A stretch of 64,000 nt of DNA, taken from the NCBI RefSeq assembly GCF_002240565.1, contig NZ_MZMO01000001.1, positions 1,302,001 to 1,366,000 of the forward strand, given 5' to 3'. This document shows positions 17,114-25,981 of the stretch, piece after piece. This stretch comes from Clavibacter michiganensis subsp. insidiosus. GTDB taxonomy: Bacteria > Actinomycetota > Actinomycetes > Actinomycetales > Microbacteriaceae. The notes under the pieces were generated by a model. That model was not told the DNA's origin, made no database searches, and worked only from the letters and a program-made list of their open reading frames with translations. Each line of letters begins with the position of its first letter. Positions within the stretch are counted from its first letter, which is position 1. The position numbers and the translations under genes were made by a program.

Positions 17114-17724
17114 ATGACCTCGCGACCGACCGTCTCCGCGCCCGTCGACGACCCCGTCCACCCCGATGGCATCGACTGGGGCTCCGGCGGCATCGAGACG
17201 CAGTTCGGCTGGTCCATCCAGGCCGTCTACCAGGGGTTCGTGCGCACCGCGCAGACCGCCGTGGCCGACGTGCCGGGCGGACCGCGCGGGTACCAGGTGC
17301 TCGTCGCGATCACCACGGAGGAGCCGACGTCGCAGCTCGCGCTCGCGCAGCGCCTCGGCATCGACAAGACGCAGATGACCTACGTGATCGACGCGCTCGC
17401 CGAGGGCGGGCACGTCGAGCGGCAGCCGCATCCGCGGGATCGCCGGATCCGCCAGGTCGTCCCCACCGACGCCGGCCGGGCGCTCCTCGAGTCGGCCCGC
17501 GTGTCCCTCCACGACGTGGAGGAGGCCCTGATGCGCGACCTCGCCCCCGACGAGCGGACGGCCCTCCGGCGCCTCCTCGCCCGCGTCGCGCTCGGCCTCG
17601 GCGAGCCCGCGGGACCCGCCGCCGAGCACGCGGACGCGGAGCGCCTCGAGCAGCCCGTCGCCGCCCCCCCCACCGCTCGCGCCGCCCGGCGCGCCGCACC
17701 ACCCCAGATGGAGAACCCGCATGA
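17114..17724 (+). CDS. MarR-family transcriptional regulator (3' frame disturbed at C8 tract)
   Basis: The first ~180 residues are an ordinary MarR protein: a dimer helix (SIQAVYQGFVRTAQ), a winged helix (QLALAQRLGIDKTQMTYVIDALAEGG) and the basic wing HVERQPHPRDRRIRQVVPT. It probably represses the following redox gene through the palindrome upstream. As sequenced, the frame runs past an 8-C run (17664-17671) and only stops at 19000, through the whole NmrA gene in another frame. Adding one C ends it at 17724 with an ATGA overlap to the next ATG. The shorter form is far more plausible and is given here. The DNA-binding part is intact. Confidence 0.75.
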
Positions 17725-18671
17725 GCACCTCGACCCCCGCACCCGCATCCGCACCCGGCCCCGTCGTCGTGGCCGGCGCCACCGGCGACATCGGCCGCCG
17801 CATCGTCCGCGAGCTCCTCGCCCGGGACGCCCGCGTCCGCGTCCTCACGAGGCCCGGCAGCACCGCGGCGACCGAGGCCTGGGGCGACGACCCGCGCGTC
17901 GAGGTCGTGGAGGCCGCGTACACCGACCTTGCCGCGCTGATCCGGGCGGTCGCCGGGGCGCGCGTCGTCGTCTCCGCCGTGAGCGGCGCCCGCGCCGTGA
18001 TCGTGGGAGCGCAGCGCGCGCTCCTCGCGGCGACCGTCGCGGCCGGCGTCCCGCGCTTCATCCCCTCGGACTACTCCTCCGACTACCGCCGGGTCACCCC
18101 CGGGAGCAACCGCAACTTCGAGCTGCGCCGCGAGTTCGCGGCCGATCTCGACGCGGCGCCAGTGCGCGCGACCTCGGTCCTCATCGGCGCCTTCGCGGAC
18201 ATGCTCACCGGGCAGGCGCCCATCGTGCTGTTCGACCGGCACCGCGTCCTCTACTGGTCGTCGGCCGACCAGGTGCTCGACTTCACGACCAAGGACGACA
18301 CGGCCCGCGTGACGGCGCAGGTCGCCCTCGACGACGTCGCGCCCCGCGCGGTCGAGGTGGCGGGGGACCGGGTCACGGCCCGCGACCTCGCCCGCATCAT
18401 GACCGAGGTCACCGGTACGCCGTTCTCGCTGCAATGGGCGGGATCCACGGGCGTCCTCTCCACCGCGAGCAAGGCCATGCGCCGCGTCGGCCGCGACGAG
18501 CAGGAGACGTTCCCGGCCTGGCAGGGGATGCAGTACCTGGTGAGCATGTACAGCGGCGAGGCGGAGCTCCTCCACGTCGACCGCGAGCGCTTCGGCGCGA
18601 TCGAGTGGACGAGCGTGCGGGACGTGCTCGCCGCGCACGTCGCCGAGCGTGGCGCGACCGCCGCCGCGTAG
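17721..18671 (+). CDS. NmrA-like NAD(P)-binding oxidoreductase
   Basis: The 316-residue protein has the Rossmann motif VVAGATGDIGRRIV at the N-terminus, then FIPSDYSSDYR, typical of NmrA/isoflavone-reductase-like atypical SDRs. These bind NAD(P) and act as redox-dependent reductases or regulators. The ATG overlaps the corrected marR stop (ATGA), so it is probably co-transcribed with, and controlled by, MarR. A strong hairpin follows its stop. Confidence 0.87.
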   Translation: MSTSTPAPASAPGPVVVAGATGDIGRRIVRELLARDARVRVLTRPGSTAATEAWGDDPRVEVVEAAYTDLAALIRAVAGARVVVSAVSGARAVIVGAQRALLAATVAAGVPRFIPSDYSSDYRRVTPGSNRNFELRREFAADLDAAPVRATSVLIGAFADMLTGQAPIVLFDRHRVLYWSSADQVLDFTTKDDTARVTAQVALDDVAPRAVEVAGDRVTARDLARIMTEVTGTPFSLQWAGSTGVLSTASKAMRRVGRDEQETFPAWQGMQYLVSMYSGEAELLHVDRERFGAIEWTSVRDVLAAHVAERGATAAA

Positions 18672-18684
18672 GCGCGCCGGGGAT

Positions 18685-18717
18685 CGGGGTGGCCGGGCGA
18701 CGCGCCCGGCCGCCCCG
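18685..18717 (+). terminator. Strong hairpin after the marR-NmrA pair
   Basis: A 15-bp stem (one G-U pair) with a 3-base loop begins 14 bases after the NmrA stop. Its core GGCCGGGCG / CGCCCGGCC is perfect. No U-tract follows. Confidence 0.7.
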
Positions 18718-18834
18718 CCACGAGGCCATTGCTCGCTGGGTGCCGCGTCCAGCGGGCGGTGGAAGGGTGGGGCCGCGCCACGAGCGCCGCGGGCCGGCCG
18801 TCCGACCGCCCGCACCCGAGAACGAAGGAGACCC

Positions 18835-19854
18835 ATGTCTGCACGCAGCATCCAGTGGCAGCTGGCGAAGCGCCCCACCGGCGAGCCCACCCCCGACGAC
18901 GTCCGCCGCGTCGAGGTCGACCTCCCCGACCTGCAGGACGGCGAGGTCCGCGTCGAGAACGAGTTCATCTCCGTCGACCCCTACATGCGCGGACGCATGA
19001 ACGACGTCCCGTCCTACGTGCCGCCCTTCCAGCTCGACGAGGCCATGACCGGATCCGCCGTCGGCCGCGTCGTCGAGTCCCGCTCCGACGACCTCGCGGT
19101 CGGCACTCTCGTCAGCCACATGCTCGGCTGGCGCGACGTCGCGCAGGGCCAGGCAGGCGCGTTCCGCCCCGTGCCCGAGGTGCCCGGCGTCGCGTCCTCC
19201 GCCCACCTCGGCGTGCTGGGCCTCACGGGCCTCACCGCCTACGTCGGCCTCACGCGCATCGCCTCCATCCAGGAGGGCGACGTCGTCTTCGTCTCCGGCG
19301 CGGCCGGGGCCGTCGGCTCGATGGTCGGCCAGATCGCCCGCCTCCTCGGCGCCTCGCGCGTCGTCGGCAGCGCGGGATCCGCCGAGAAGGTCGAGCGCCT
19401 CACGTCGCACCTCGGCTTCGACGCCGCGTTCGACTACCACGGCGGCGACCTCGACGCGAAGCTCGCGGAGGCGGCGCCCGACGGCATCGACCTCTACTTC
19501 GACAACGTCGGCGGCGACCACCTCTCCGCCGCGCTCGGCGCGCTCAAGGACTTCGGCCGCGTCGCCAACTGCGGGTCGATCTCGACCTACAACTCCACCG
19601 GCGCGGAGATCGCGATCCGCAACACGGGCCGCATCGTCACGCGCGGCCTCACGCTCCGCGGCTTCACGCTCGGCAACCACCAGGACCTCGCGCCCGAGTT
19701 CGCGTCGAAGATGGGCCCGTGGCTCGCCGAGGGCCGGATCACCGCCGACGAGACCGTGATCGACGGCATCGACCGCGCGTTCGAGGCCTTCACCGGCCTC
19801 ATGCGCGGCGAGAACGTCGGGAAGATGGTCGTGCGGACCAGCGCCTCCGCCTGA
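18835..19854 (+). CDS. NADP-dependent oxidoreductase, CurA/zinc-free MDR type
   Basis: The 339-residue medium-chain reductase has SVDPYMRGRM near the N-terminus, the cofactor loop VSGAAGAVGSMVGQIARLLGA, the NADP-binding VVGSAGSAEKVERL, and FDNVGGDHL, all typical of the CurA/leukotriene-B4 dehydrogenase group. It reduces alpha,beta-unsaturated carbonyls with NADPH. GAAGGAG precedes the ATG. Its last 56 bases overlap the 3' end of the convergent YihY gene. Confidence 0.92.
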   Translation: MSARSIQWQLAKRPTGEPTPDDVRRVEVDLPDLQDGEVRVENEFISVDPYMRGRMNDVPSYVPPFQLDEAMTGSAVGRVVESRSDDLAVGTLVSHMLGWRDVAQGQAGAFRPVPEVPGVASSAHLGVLGLTGLTAYVGLTRIASIQEGDVVFVSGAAGAVGSMVGQIARLLGASRVVGSAGSAEKVERLTSHLGFDAAFDYHGGDLDAKLAEAAPDGIDLYFDNVGGDHLSAALGALKDFGRVANCGSISTYNSTGAEIAIRNTGRIVTRGLTLRGFTLGNHQDLAPEFASKMGPWLAEGRITADETVIDGIDRAFEAFTGLMRGENVGKMVVRTSASA

Positions 19855-20986
19855 CCCGCACCTCCCGGGCGTCGTCCTCGGGGAGCGCCGGCGGGGCATC
19901 CGCCCGGCGCTCCTCGGAGGTCGTCGCCTCCCGTCCCGACCGCGCCTCGCGCAGGCGCCGCCCCTCGTCCTCGAGGAGCGCCCGGCGCCGCGCGAGGCGG
20001 TCGGCGCGGGTCGTGTCCCGCACCGGCAGGCGCAGCGCGTGCTCGGCCGGGATGCCCGCCTGCAGCTGCCTCGCGCGGATGATCTCCACGTCGAGCTCGC
20101 CGCCCAGCACGAGCGACAGGTTCCCGATGTAGAGCCACAGCAGCAGCACGATCACCGCGCCGAGCACCCCGTAGGTCGACTCGTAGGTGGCCACGTGCGT
20201 CACGTACGCGACGAAGCCGGCGGTGCCGAGGCCCCACGCGACGATCGCCACGAGGCTGCCCCACGTGAGCAGGTCCACGCGGCGGCGGCGGAGGTTGGGC
20301 GTCGCGGCGTACAGCACGCCGATGATCCCCGTCAGCAGCACCACGAGCAGCGGCCACTTCACGACGGCCCACACCACGAGCGTCGTGTCGCCGATCCCGA
20401 GCTGCCGCCCGAGCGCGCGGGCGCCGTCGTCGGTGAGCAGCAGCATGCCGACCATCACGACGCTGACGACCAGCAGCGCGATCGTCACCCCGAGCATCAG
20501 CGCCCGGTACTTCAGGAGCGGCCGGCCCTCCTCGGTCTCCTGCACGCGGTTCATCGCGCGGCCGAAGGCCGTGACGTAGGCCGCCGAGGTCCAGAGCGCG
20601 CCGAGGAAGCTCACCGTGAAGGCGATGCCGGACCGCGGGCCGTCGGCGAGCTGCTCGACCGGGTCGCGGATCACGTCGACCGCCGAGTCGCCGAGCACCG
20701 CCGTGAGCACGCGGAGCACGCCCTCGACGCCGGCGCGCGTGTCGCCGACGACGCCGATGAGGCTGAGCACCGCGACGGCGGCGGGGACGAGCGAGAGCGT
20801 GGAGTAGAAGGTGAGGCTCGCGGCCATGTCGATGCCGCGGTGCTTCATGAAGCCGTAGACCGCGCGGCGGCACGCGTACCACCCGAGCTCGCGGCCGATG
20901 CGCTGGCGCCGGTGGAGGGCACGCTCGTCGAGCTCGGCCTGCGGCGCGGCGTCGTCGGGTGCGGCGCGGTGCGGGCGGATGGGCAT
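19799..20986 (-). CDS. YihY/BrkB-family inner-membrane protein
   Basis: The 395-residue protein has about six membrane segments and family landmarks MKHRGIDMAASLTFYSTLSLVPA, TWGSLVAIVAWGLGTAGF and LLLWLYIGNLSLVLGGELD. A ~70-residue charged tail follows, rich in Arg. YihY proteins were once called RNase BN by error; their role is unknown. Its last 56 bases overlap curA on the other strand. The tail is low in complexity, so the true end could be earlier if a frameshift exists. Confidence 0.87.
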   Translation of the reverse strand: MPIRPHRAAPDDAAPQAELDERALHRRQRIGRELGWYACRRAVYGFMKHRGIDMAASLTFYSTLSLVPAAVAVLSLIGVVGDTRAGVEGVLRVLTAVLGDSAVDVIRDPVEQLADGPRSGIAFTVSFLGALWTSAAYVTAFGRAMNRVQETEEGRPLLKYRALMLGVTIALLVVSVVMVGMLLLTDDGARALGRQLGIGDTTLVVWAVVKWPLLVVLLTGIIGVLYAATPNLRRRRVDLLTWGSLVAIVAWGLGTAGFVAYVTHVATYESTYGVLGAVIVLLLWLYIGNLSLVLGGELDVEIIRARQLQAGIPAEHALRLPVRDTTRADRLARRRALLEDEGRRLREARSGREATTSEERRADAPPALPEDDAREVRVRRRRWSARPSSRRSRRA

Positions 20987-21077
20987 GCCCGCCAGTCTGA
21001 CCCACGGCCGGGGCCGTGGCGCTCCCGGCGACCGTGGGCGGCTGGCCGCGCCCGGCCGGGTGCGCTACACAGGGGGG

Positions 21078-22661
21078 ATGGTGCACACATCCTCCGTCGA
21101 GATCGAGCGCAAGTACGACGTCCCCGACGGGGTGCCCGTCCCGGGCTTCGTCGGCATCGAGGGGATCGCCGAGGCGCGGCCCGCGGAGCCCGTGACGCTC
21201 GTCGCGGTCTACCTCGACACGGCCGACCACGCGCTCGCCGACCGCCGCATGATCCTCCGTCGCCGCGAGGGCGGCCACGACGCGGGCTGGCACGTGAAGC
21301 TCCCGGCCGACGGCGGCGAGGGCCGCACCGAGCTCGGCTGGCCGCTCGCGGACGGCGACGACGGCGACGGCGCGATCCCCGGCCCCGTGCTCGACCAGGT
21401 CGCCGTCCACGTGCGCGGCCGCGAGCTCACGCCGCTCGCGCGCCTCGAGACCGTGCGCACGACCATCACGCTGCACGACGCCGACGGCCGGGCGGTCGCC
21501 GAGTTCGCCGACGACCGCGTCACCGGATCCGACATCCGCGGCGGCACCGTGCGCGCCTGGCACGAGTGGGAGGTCGAGCTGCTGCCCGACGCGCCCGCGA
21601 AGCGGAAGCAGCGCACCGCGCTCCTCGACCGGATCGAGCGGCACGTCCTCGACGCCGGCGCCCGCCCGTCCGACAGCGCCTCCAAGCTCGCCCGCGCGCT
21701 CGGCGCCGACGCGCTCGGCCGGCAGGCGCCCGCGGGGCCCGCCCTGCCGGATCCCGCCACCCTCACGAAGGAGAGCCCCGCGTCGGACGTCGCCCGCGCG
21801 GTCCTCGCCCGCGGCGTCCGCGACCTCGTCGCCGCCGACCCGCACGTCCGCGCCGACGAGCACGACGCCGTGCATCGCATGCGCGTCGCCGTCCGCCGCC
21901 TCCGCAGCGCGCTCCGCACCCACCAGGACGTGATCGATCCCGCCGCCACCGCGCCCGTCCGCGCCGAGCTCACGGCGCTCGGGGCCGTGCTCGGCGACGC
22001 CCGCGACATGGAGGTGCTGCGCGACCGCGTCGTCTGGTCCGTGGTCGAGCACGACACGGAGACCGTGCCCGACCACGTGGGCGACGCCCTGCACGACGTC
22101 CTCGACGAGCGCCACCGCCGCGCCCGCGAGCGGGTGATCCGCGCGCTCTCGTCGGCGCGCTACGTCGCCCTGCTCGACGACCTCGACCGCCTGGTCCAGG
22201 ATCCGCCCCTCACCCACGACGCGAGTTCCCCGGCGGGCCCGGCCCTGCACGCGGCCCTCCGTCGTGACGCCGAGCGGGTCGGCCGCCGCGCCGCGGTCGC
22301 GCAGGAGGCGGTCGGCGAGGCCGCGCGCACCGAGGCGCTGCACGAGGTCCGCAAGGCCGCCAAGCGCCTCCGCTACGCCGCGGAGGAGGTCAGCGGACGC
22401 ACCGTCACGGTGCTCGGGCGGAAGACGATCCGGCTCGCGACCGCGGCCGAGGAGGTGCACGACGAGCTCGGCGAGCACCGCGATGGCCTCGCCATGCAGC
22501 GCATCCTCCGCGAGGAGGCCAAGCGCCTCGCGGCCCGCGGCGAGGACGCCTTCGCGCTCGGCGTGCTGCACGAGGCCGAGCGGCTGCGCACCGAGTCCGC
22601 CCTCTGGCGGGCCGAGCGGGCGATCGAGCGCCTGCTCGCGACCGCCGTCCCGGGAGCGTGA
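21078..22661 (+). CDS. CYTH-CHAD domain protein
   Basis: The 527-residue protein begins VEIERKY, the ExExK signature of the CYTH triphosphate tunnel fold, with further basic/acidic strands to about residue 205 (WHVKLP, WHEWEVEL). A CHAD domain follows (about 230-520) with HRMRVAVRRLRSALRTH and HEVRKAAKRLRYAAEE, the conserved His/Arg/Lys helices. CHAD domains bind polyphosphate and CYTH domains hydrolyse triphosphates, so a role in polyphosphate metabolism is likely. Its TGA overlaps a possible GTG of the next gene. Confidence 0.93.
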   Translation: MVHTSSVEIERKYDVPDGVPVPGFVGIEGIAEARPAEPVTLVAVYLDTADHALADRRMILRRREGGHDAGWHVKLPADGGEGRTELGWPLADGDDGDGAIPGPVLDQVAVHVRGRELTPLARLETVRTTITLHDADGRAVAEFADDRVTGSDIRGGTVRAWHEWEVELLPDAPAKRKQRTALLDRIERHVLDAGARPSDSASKLARALGADALGRQAPAGPALPDPATLTKESPASDVARAVLARGVRDLVAADPHVRADEHDAVHRMRVAVRRLRSALRTHQDVIDPAATAPVRAELTALGAVLGDARDMEVLRDRVVWSVVEHDTETVPDHVGDALHDVLDERHRRARERVIRALSSARYVALLDDLDRLVQDPPLTHDASSPAGPALHAALRRDAERVGRRAAVAQEAVGEAARTEALHEVRKAAKRLRYAAEEVSGRTVTVLGRKTIRLATAAEEVHDELGEHRDGLAMQRILREEAKRLAARGEDAFALGVLHEAERLRTESALWRAERAIERLLATAVPGA

Positions 22662-22684
22662 GGGCGGACCGTAAACTCGATCGG

Positions 22685-24319
22685 GTGACTCCCGACGCCG
22701 AGCAGCCCACCCCGGCGTACGACCCGTCGGAGCTCGACGTCCAGGTCACGGGCGGCACTGTCCGCGGCGTGCGCGAGCGGGGCGTCGAGGCCTGGCGCGG
22801 CATCCCCTTCGCGGCCCCGCCCCGCGGCGACCTCCGGTTCCGGGCGCCGCAGCCCGTCGTCGGCTGGGAGGGCGCCAGGTTCGCGCAGCACTTCGGCAAG
22901 GTCGCGCCCCAGGTCAGCGCGGGCGCGTTCATGGGCGCGCCGCAGGGCACGCCGATGGGGGAGGACTGCCTCACCGTCAACGTCGTCGCCCCGTCCGGCC
23001 TGAGCCCCGACGCCGCGCGCGTGAACCGCGAGTCGCAGCTGCGGCCCGTCATGGTCTTCATCCACGGCGGCGCCTACGTCGTCGGATCCTCGCGGGAGAA
23101 CCCCGTGCAGGGCGAGGGCCTCGTGCGCCAGGGCGGCATCGTCTACGTCAGCTTCAACTACCGGCTCGGCGCCCTCGGCTACCTCGACTTCAGCCGCTAC
23201 TCGACCCCCGAGCGCCCCATCGAGTCGAACCTGGGCCTCCGCGACCAGGTGCAGGCGCTCCAGTGGGTGCGCGACAACATCCGCGCGTTCGGCGGGGATC
23301 CCGACAACGTCACGGTCTTCGGCGAGTCCGCGGGTGGCAACGCCGTCACGACCCTCATGGCGGTGCCGGCCGCGCACGGCCTCTTCGCCCGGGCCATCGC
23401 GCAGAGCTCGCCCACGAACGCCGTCTACCCGGCGGAGCAGACCGCGCGCTGGGCCGAGCAGTTCGTGGGCCTCCTCGCGGACCGGGCGGGCCGCGCGCCC
23501 GACGACGCCGAGGCCGTGCGCCTCCTCACCTCCGCGAGCTCGTCCACCCTGGCGGCGGCCGCCAACGAGCTCATGGTGCGGACGCCCGACCAGGAGCCCG
23601 GCACCATCACGTTCAGCCCCGTCATCGACGGCGACGTGCTGCCGGAGCGCCCGCTCGACGCGTTCAAGCACGGGCGCGCGGCCCGGGTGCCGCTCATCAT
23701 CGGCACGAACGAGCGCGAGGGATCCCTGTTCACCGGCCGCCTCGACATCCTCGCGACCACGCCGCCGCGCATCGAGGCCGTGTTCGCGAAGACCGACGAG
23801 GCGCACCGCGCGGAGCTGGCCGCGCTCTACCCGGGCATCCCGAAGCGCCGGGCCGCGCTCGACTTCGGCGGCGACTACGCCTTCTGGTTCCCGTCGATCA
23901 AGGTGGCCGAGCGCCACGCCCGCTACGCCCCCGTGCACTTCTACCGCTTCGACGTCGCGCCGCGCCTCGTGCGCCTGATGGGGCTCGACGCCACGCACGG
24001 CCTCGAGCTCTTCGCGCTGTTCGACCGCATGGACTCGATGCTCGGCCGCGGCATGACCCTCCTCGGCGGCCGGCGCGCGTTCGTCGCGGCGGGCGAGCGG
24101 ATGCGCATCGCGTGGCTCCGCTTCGCGCAGGACGGCACCGTCGACGAGTCCTGGCCGCCCTACGTGGGCGGCGACGACGAGGCCCCGGGCACGCAGGCGC
24201 CGTCGGCCGCGGCATCGGGGGAGCGCGCGACCCTCGTGTTCGACGTCGTCGACCGCGTCGAGCACGACCCCCACGCCGATCGCCGCGTCGCGTGGCGGGA
24301 CTTCGTCCCGCACATCTGA
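22685..24319 (+). CDS. Type-B carboxylesterase
   Basis: The 544-residue alpha/beta hydrolase has the nucleophile elbow GESAGG (catalytic Ser), the oxyanion loop FIHGGAYVVGSS and EDCLTVNV, all standard for type-B carboxylesterases. A catalytic acid in NEREGSLF and a His in ATHGLEL are plausible. It hydrolyses carboxylic esters; the natural substrate is unknown. A TAAACT box ends 8 bases before the GTG at 22685, so this leaderless start is preferred to the GTG at 22658. Confidence 0.92.
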   Translation: MTPDAEQPTPAYDPSELDVQVTGGTVRGVRERGVEAWRGIPFAAPPRGDLRFRAPQPVVGWEGARFAQHFGKVAPQVSAGAFMGAPQGTPMGEDCLTVNVVAPSGLSPDAARVNRESQLRPVMVFIHGGAYVVGSSRENPVQGEGLVRQGGIVYVSFNYRLGALGYLDFSRYSTPERPIESNLGLRDQVQALQWVRDNIRAFGGDPDNVTVFGESAGGNAVTTLMAVPAAHGLFARAIAQSSPTNAVYPAEQTARWAEQFVGLLADRAGRAPDDAEAVRLLTSASSSTLAAAANELMVRTPDQEPGTITFSPVIDGDVLPERPLDAFKHGRAARVPLIIGTNEREGSLFTGRLDILATTPPRIEAVFAKTDEAHRAELAALYPGIPKRRAALDFGGDYAFWFPSIKVAERHARYAPVHFYRFDVAPRLVRLMGLDATHGLELFALFDRMDSMLGRGMTLLGGRRAFVAAGERMRIAWLRFAQDGTVDESWPPYVGGDDEAPGTQAPSAAASGERATLVFDVVDRVEHDPHADRRVAWRDFVPHI

Positions 24320-24437
24320 GCCCGCGGATCCGGCGCGAGATGTTCATCCGACCGTCATCCGCCGGACGCCCGTACCGGCTGCCCATGTGCAGGCCGTTAG
24401 GATCGACGACTGTGACATCCGCGCTAGGGATCCGGTA

Positions 24438-25608
24438 GTGGATCTCACCCTCATCGTCGTCCTGGTCATCGCCCTGGCGCTGTTCTTCGACTTCACCAAC
24501 GGCTTCCACGACACGGCGAACGCGATGGCCACCCCCATCGCGACGGGTGCGCTGAAGCCGCGGGTGGCCGTCGCCATCGCCGCGGTCCTCAACCTCGTGG
24601 GCGCGTTCCTCAGCACCGAGGTCGCGAAGACCGTCTCCGGCGGCATCATCCGCGAGGGTGACGGCGGCGTGCAGATCACCCCGACGATGATCTTCGCGGG
24701 GCTGATGGGCGCCATCGTCTGGAACCTCGTCACCTGGCTCCGCGGTCTCCCCTCGAGCTCCAGCCACGCGCTGTTCGGCGGCCTCATCGGCGCGGCCGTC
24801 GTGGGCGCGGGCCTCGGCTCGGTCGACTTCGGCGTCGTGCTGTCGAAGGTGATCCTCCCGGCGCTGCTCGCCCCCGCGATCGCCGGCCTCATCGCGTACA
24901 CGACCACCAAGCTCGCCTACTCGATCACGCGCCGCTCGAGCGGCCCGAACGAGCGCGGCGGCTTCCGCTACGGCCAGATCTTCACGTCGTCGCTCGTCGC
25001 GCTCGCGCACGGCACCAACGACGCGCAGAAGACTCACCCTCACGCTCATCGCGGGCGGCTTCCAGGCGGCGGGCTCCGGGCCCGAGTTCTGGGTCATCGC
25101 GGTGTGCGCCGTCGCCATCGCGCTCGGCACCTACATGGGCGGCTGGCGCATCATCCGCACGATGGGATCGGGCCTCACCGAGGTCAAGCCCGCGCAGGGG
25201 TTCAGCGCCGAGGCCTCCACCGCGGCCACGATCCTCGCGTCCAGCCACCTCGGCTTCGCGCTCTCGACCACGCAGGTCGCCTCCGGATCCGTCATCGGCT
25301 CGGGCCTCGGCCGCCGCGGCGCGTCCGTGCGCTGGAACACGGTCGGCAAGATCGCCCTCGGCTGGCTGCTCACGCTGCCGTCGGCCGCCATCGTGGGCGC
25401 GCTCGCCGCGCTCATAGCGAGCACCGGCACGGTCGGCTTCGTCATCGACGCGGTCGTCGGCGTCGCCGTCATCGTCTGGATCTTCTGGCGCTCGCGCCGG
25501 AACGCGGTCGACGCCCGCAACGCCATCGTCGAGGTCGACGCCGCCGGATTCGCGGTGCGCGGACGCAAGGCCACCAAGGCCGCCCGGAAGGCCAGGGAGG
25601 CCGCATGA
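24438..25608 (+). pseudogene. pit: Pit-type inorganic phosphate transporter, frameshifted
   Basis: Residues 1-198 are a good Pit/PHO4 transporter (FDFTNGFHDTANAMA, SSSHALFGGLIGA, and the second signature up to ALAHGTNDAQK). At 25032/25033 the frame changes. The rest continues in another frame as LTLIAGGFQAAG...SSHLGFALSTTQVASGSVIGSGLG to a TGA at 25608. Family proteins read NDAQKTMG(I/V)...LTL here. An 11-base deletion removing TMG(I/V) would explain both the lost residues and the shift. As written, no full-length transporter is made. Start GTG is chosen at the first membrane segment. Confidence 0.85.
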
Positions 25609-25856
25609 TCGACTGGAGCGCGTTCCTCGTCGTCGCCGTGGCGGCCCTCGTGAGCGCCGTCGCGGTGGTGTGCCTGTTCTCCCTCGGCGTGCGGCTGCTG
25701 GCCGTGGGCACCGAGTACGACGACGAGGGCGACAAGGTCTCGGTCACGGGCATCCGCCCGCAGGCCGCGACCGTGGGCGGCTACGTCTGCTTCGCCCTCA
25801 GCGGCCTCGCTGTGCTCTACGGCGTCTACCTCATCGTCCCGGCCCTGCACTCCTGA
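25605..25856 (+). CDS. Small membrane protein of the pit operon
   Basis: An 83-residue protein with two membrane segments (FLVVAVAALVSAVAVVCLFSL and YVCFALSGLAVLYGVYLIV) and a short polar loop. Its ATG overlaps the pit stop (ATGA), so it is translationally coupled to phosphate transport. Small two-TM proteins following pit are recurrent in Actinobacteria, but their role is not established. Confidence 0.78.
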   Translation: MIDWSAFLVVAVAALVSAVAVVCLFSLGVRLLAVGTEYDDEGDKVSVTGIRPQAATVGGYVCFALSGLAVLYGVYLIVPALHS

Positions 25857-25981
25857 CCCGCGGGCGCCGCGGTCCGGGCTGGTCCCGGTCGCGCCCCCGC
25901 CCCTAGGCTCGATCCCGTCCCGACAAGGTCGTCGGCTCCTCCCCTCCCGTCGTCCGACCCGACCCCTCGCGGAAGAAGCCC

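Noticed and set aside
17725..19000. Run-on C-terminus of the MarR frame
   Set aside because: It covers the NmrA gene in another frame with RRR/HRP-rich translation; a one-base fix in C8 removes it.
19587..22571. 994-codon minus-strand open frame
   Set aside because: It runs antisense to the CYTH-CHAD gene and through YihY in a wrong frame; no domain is visible.
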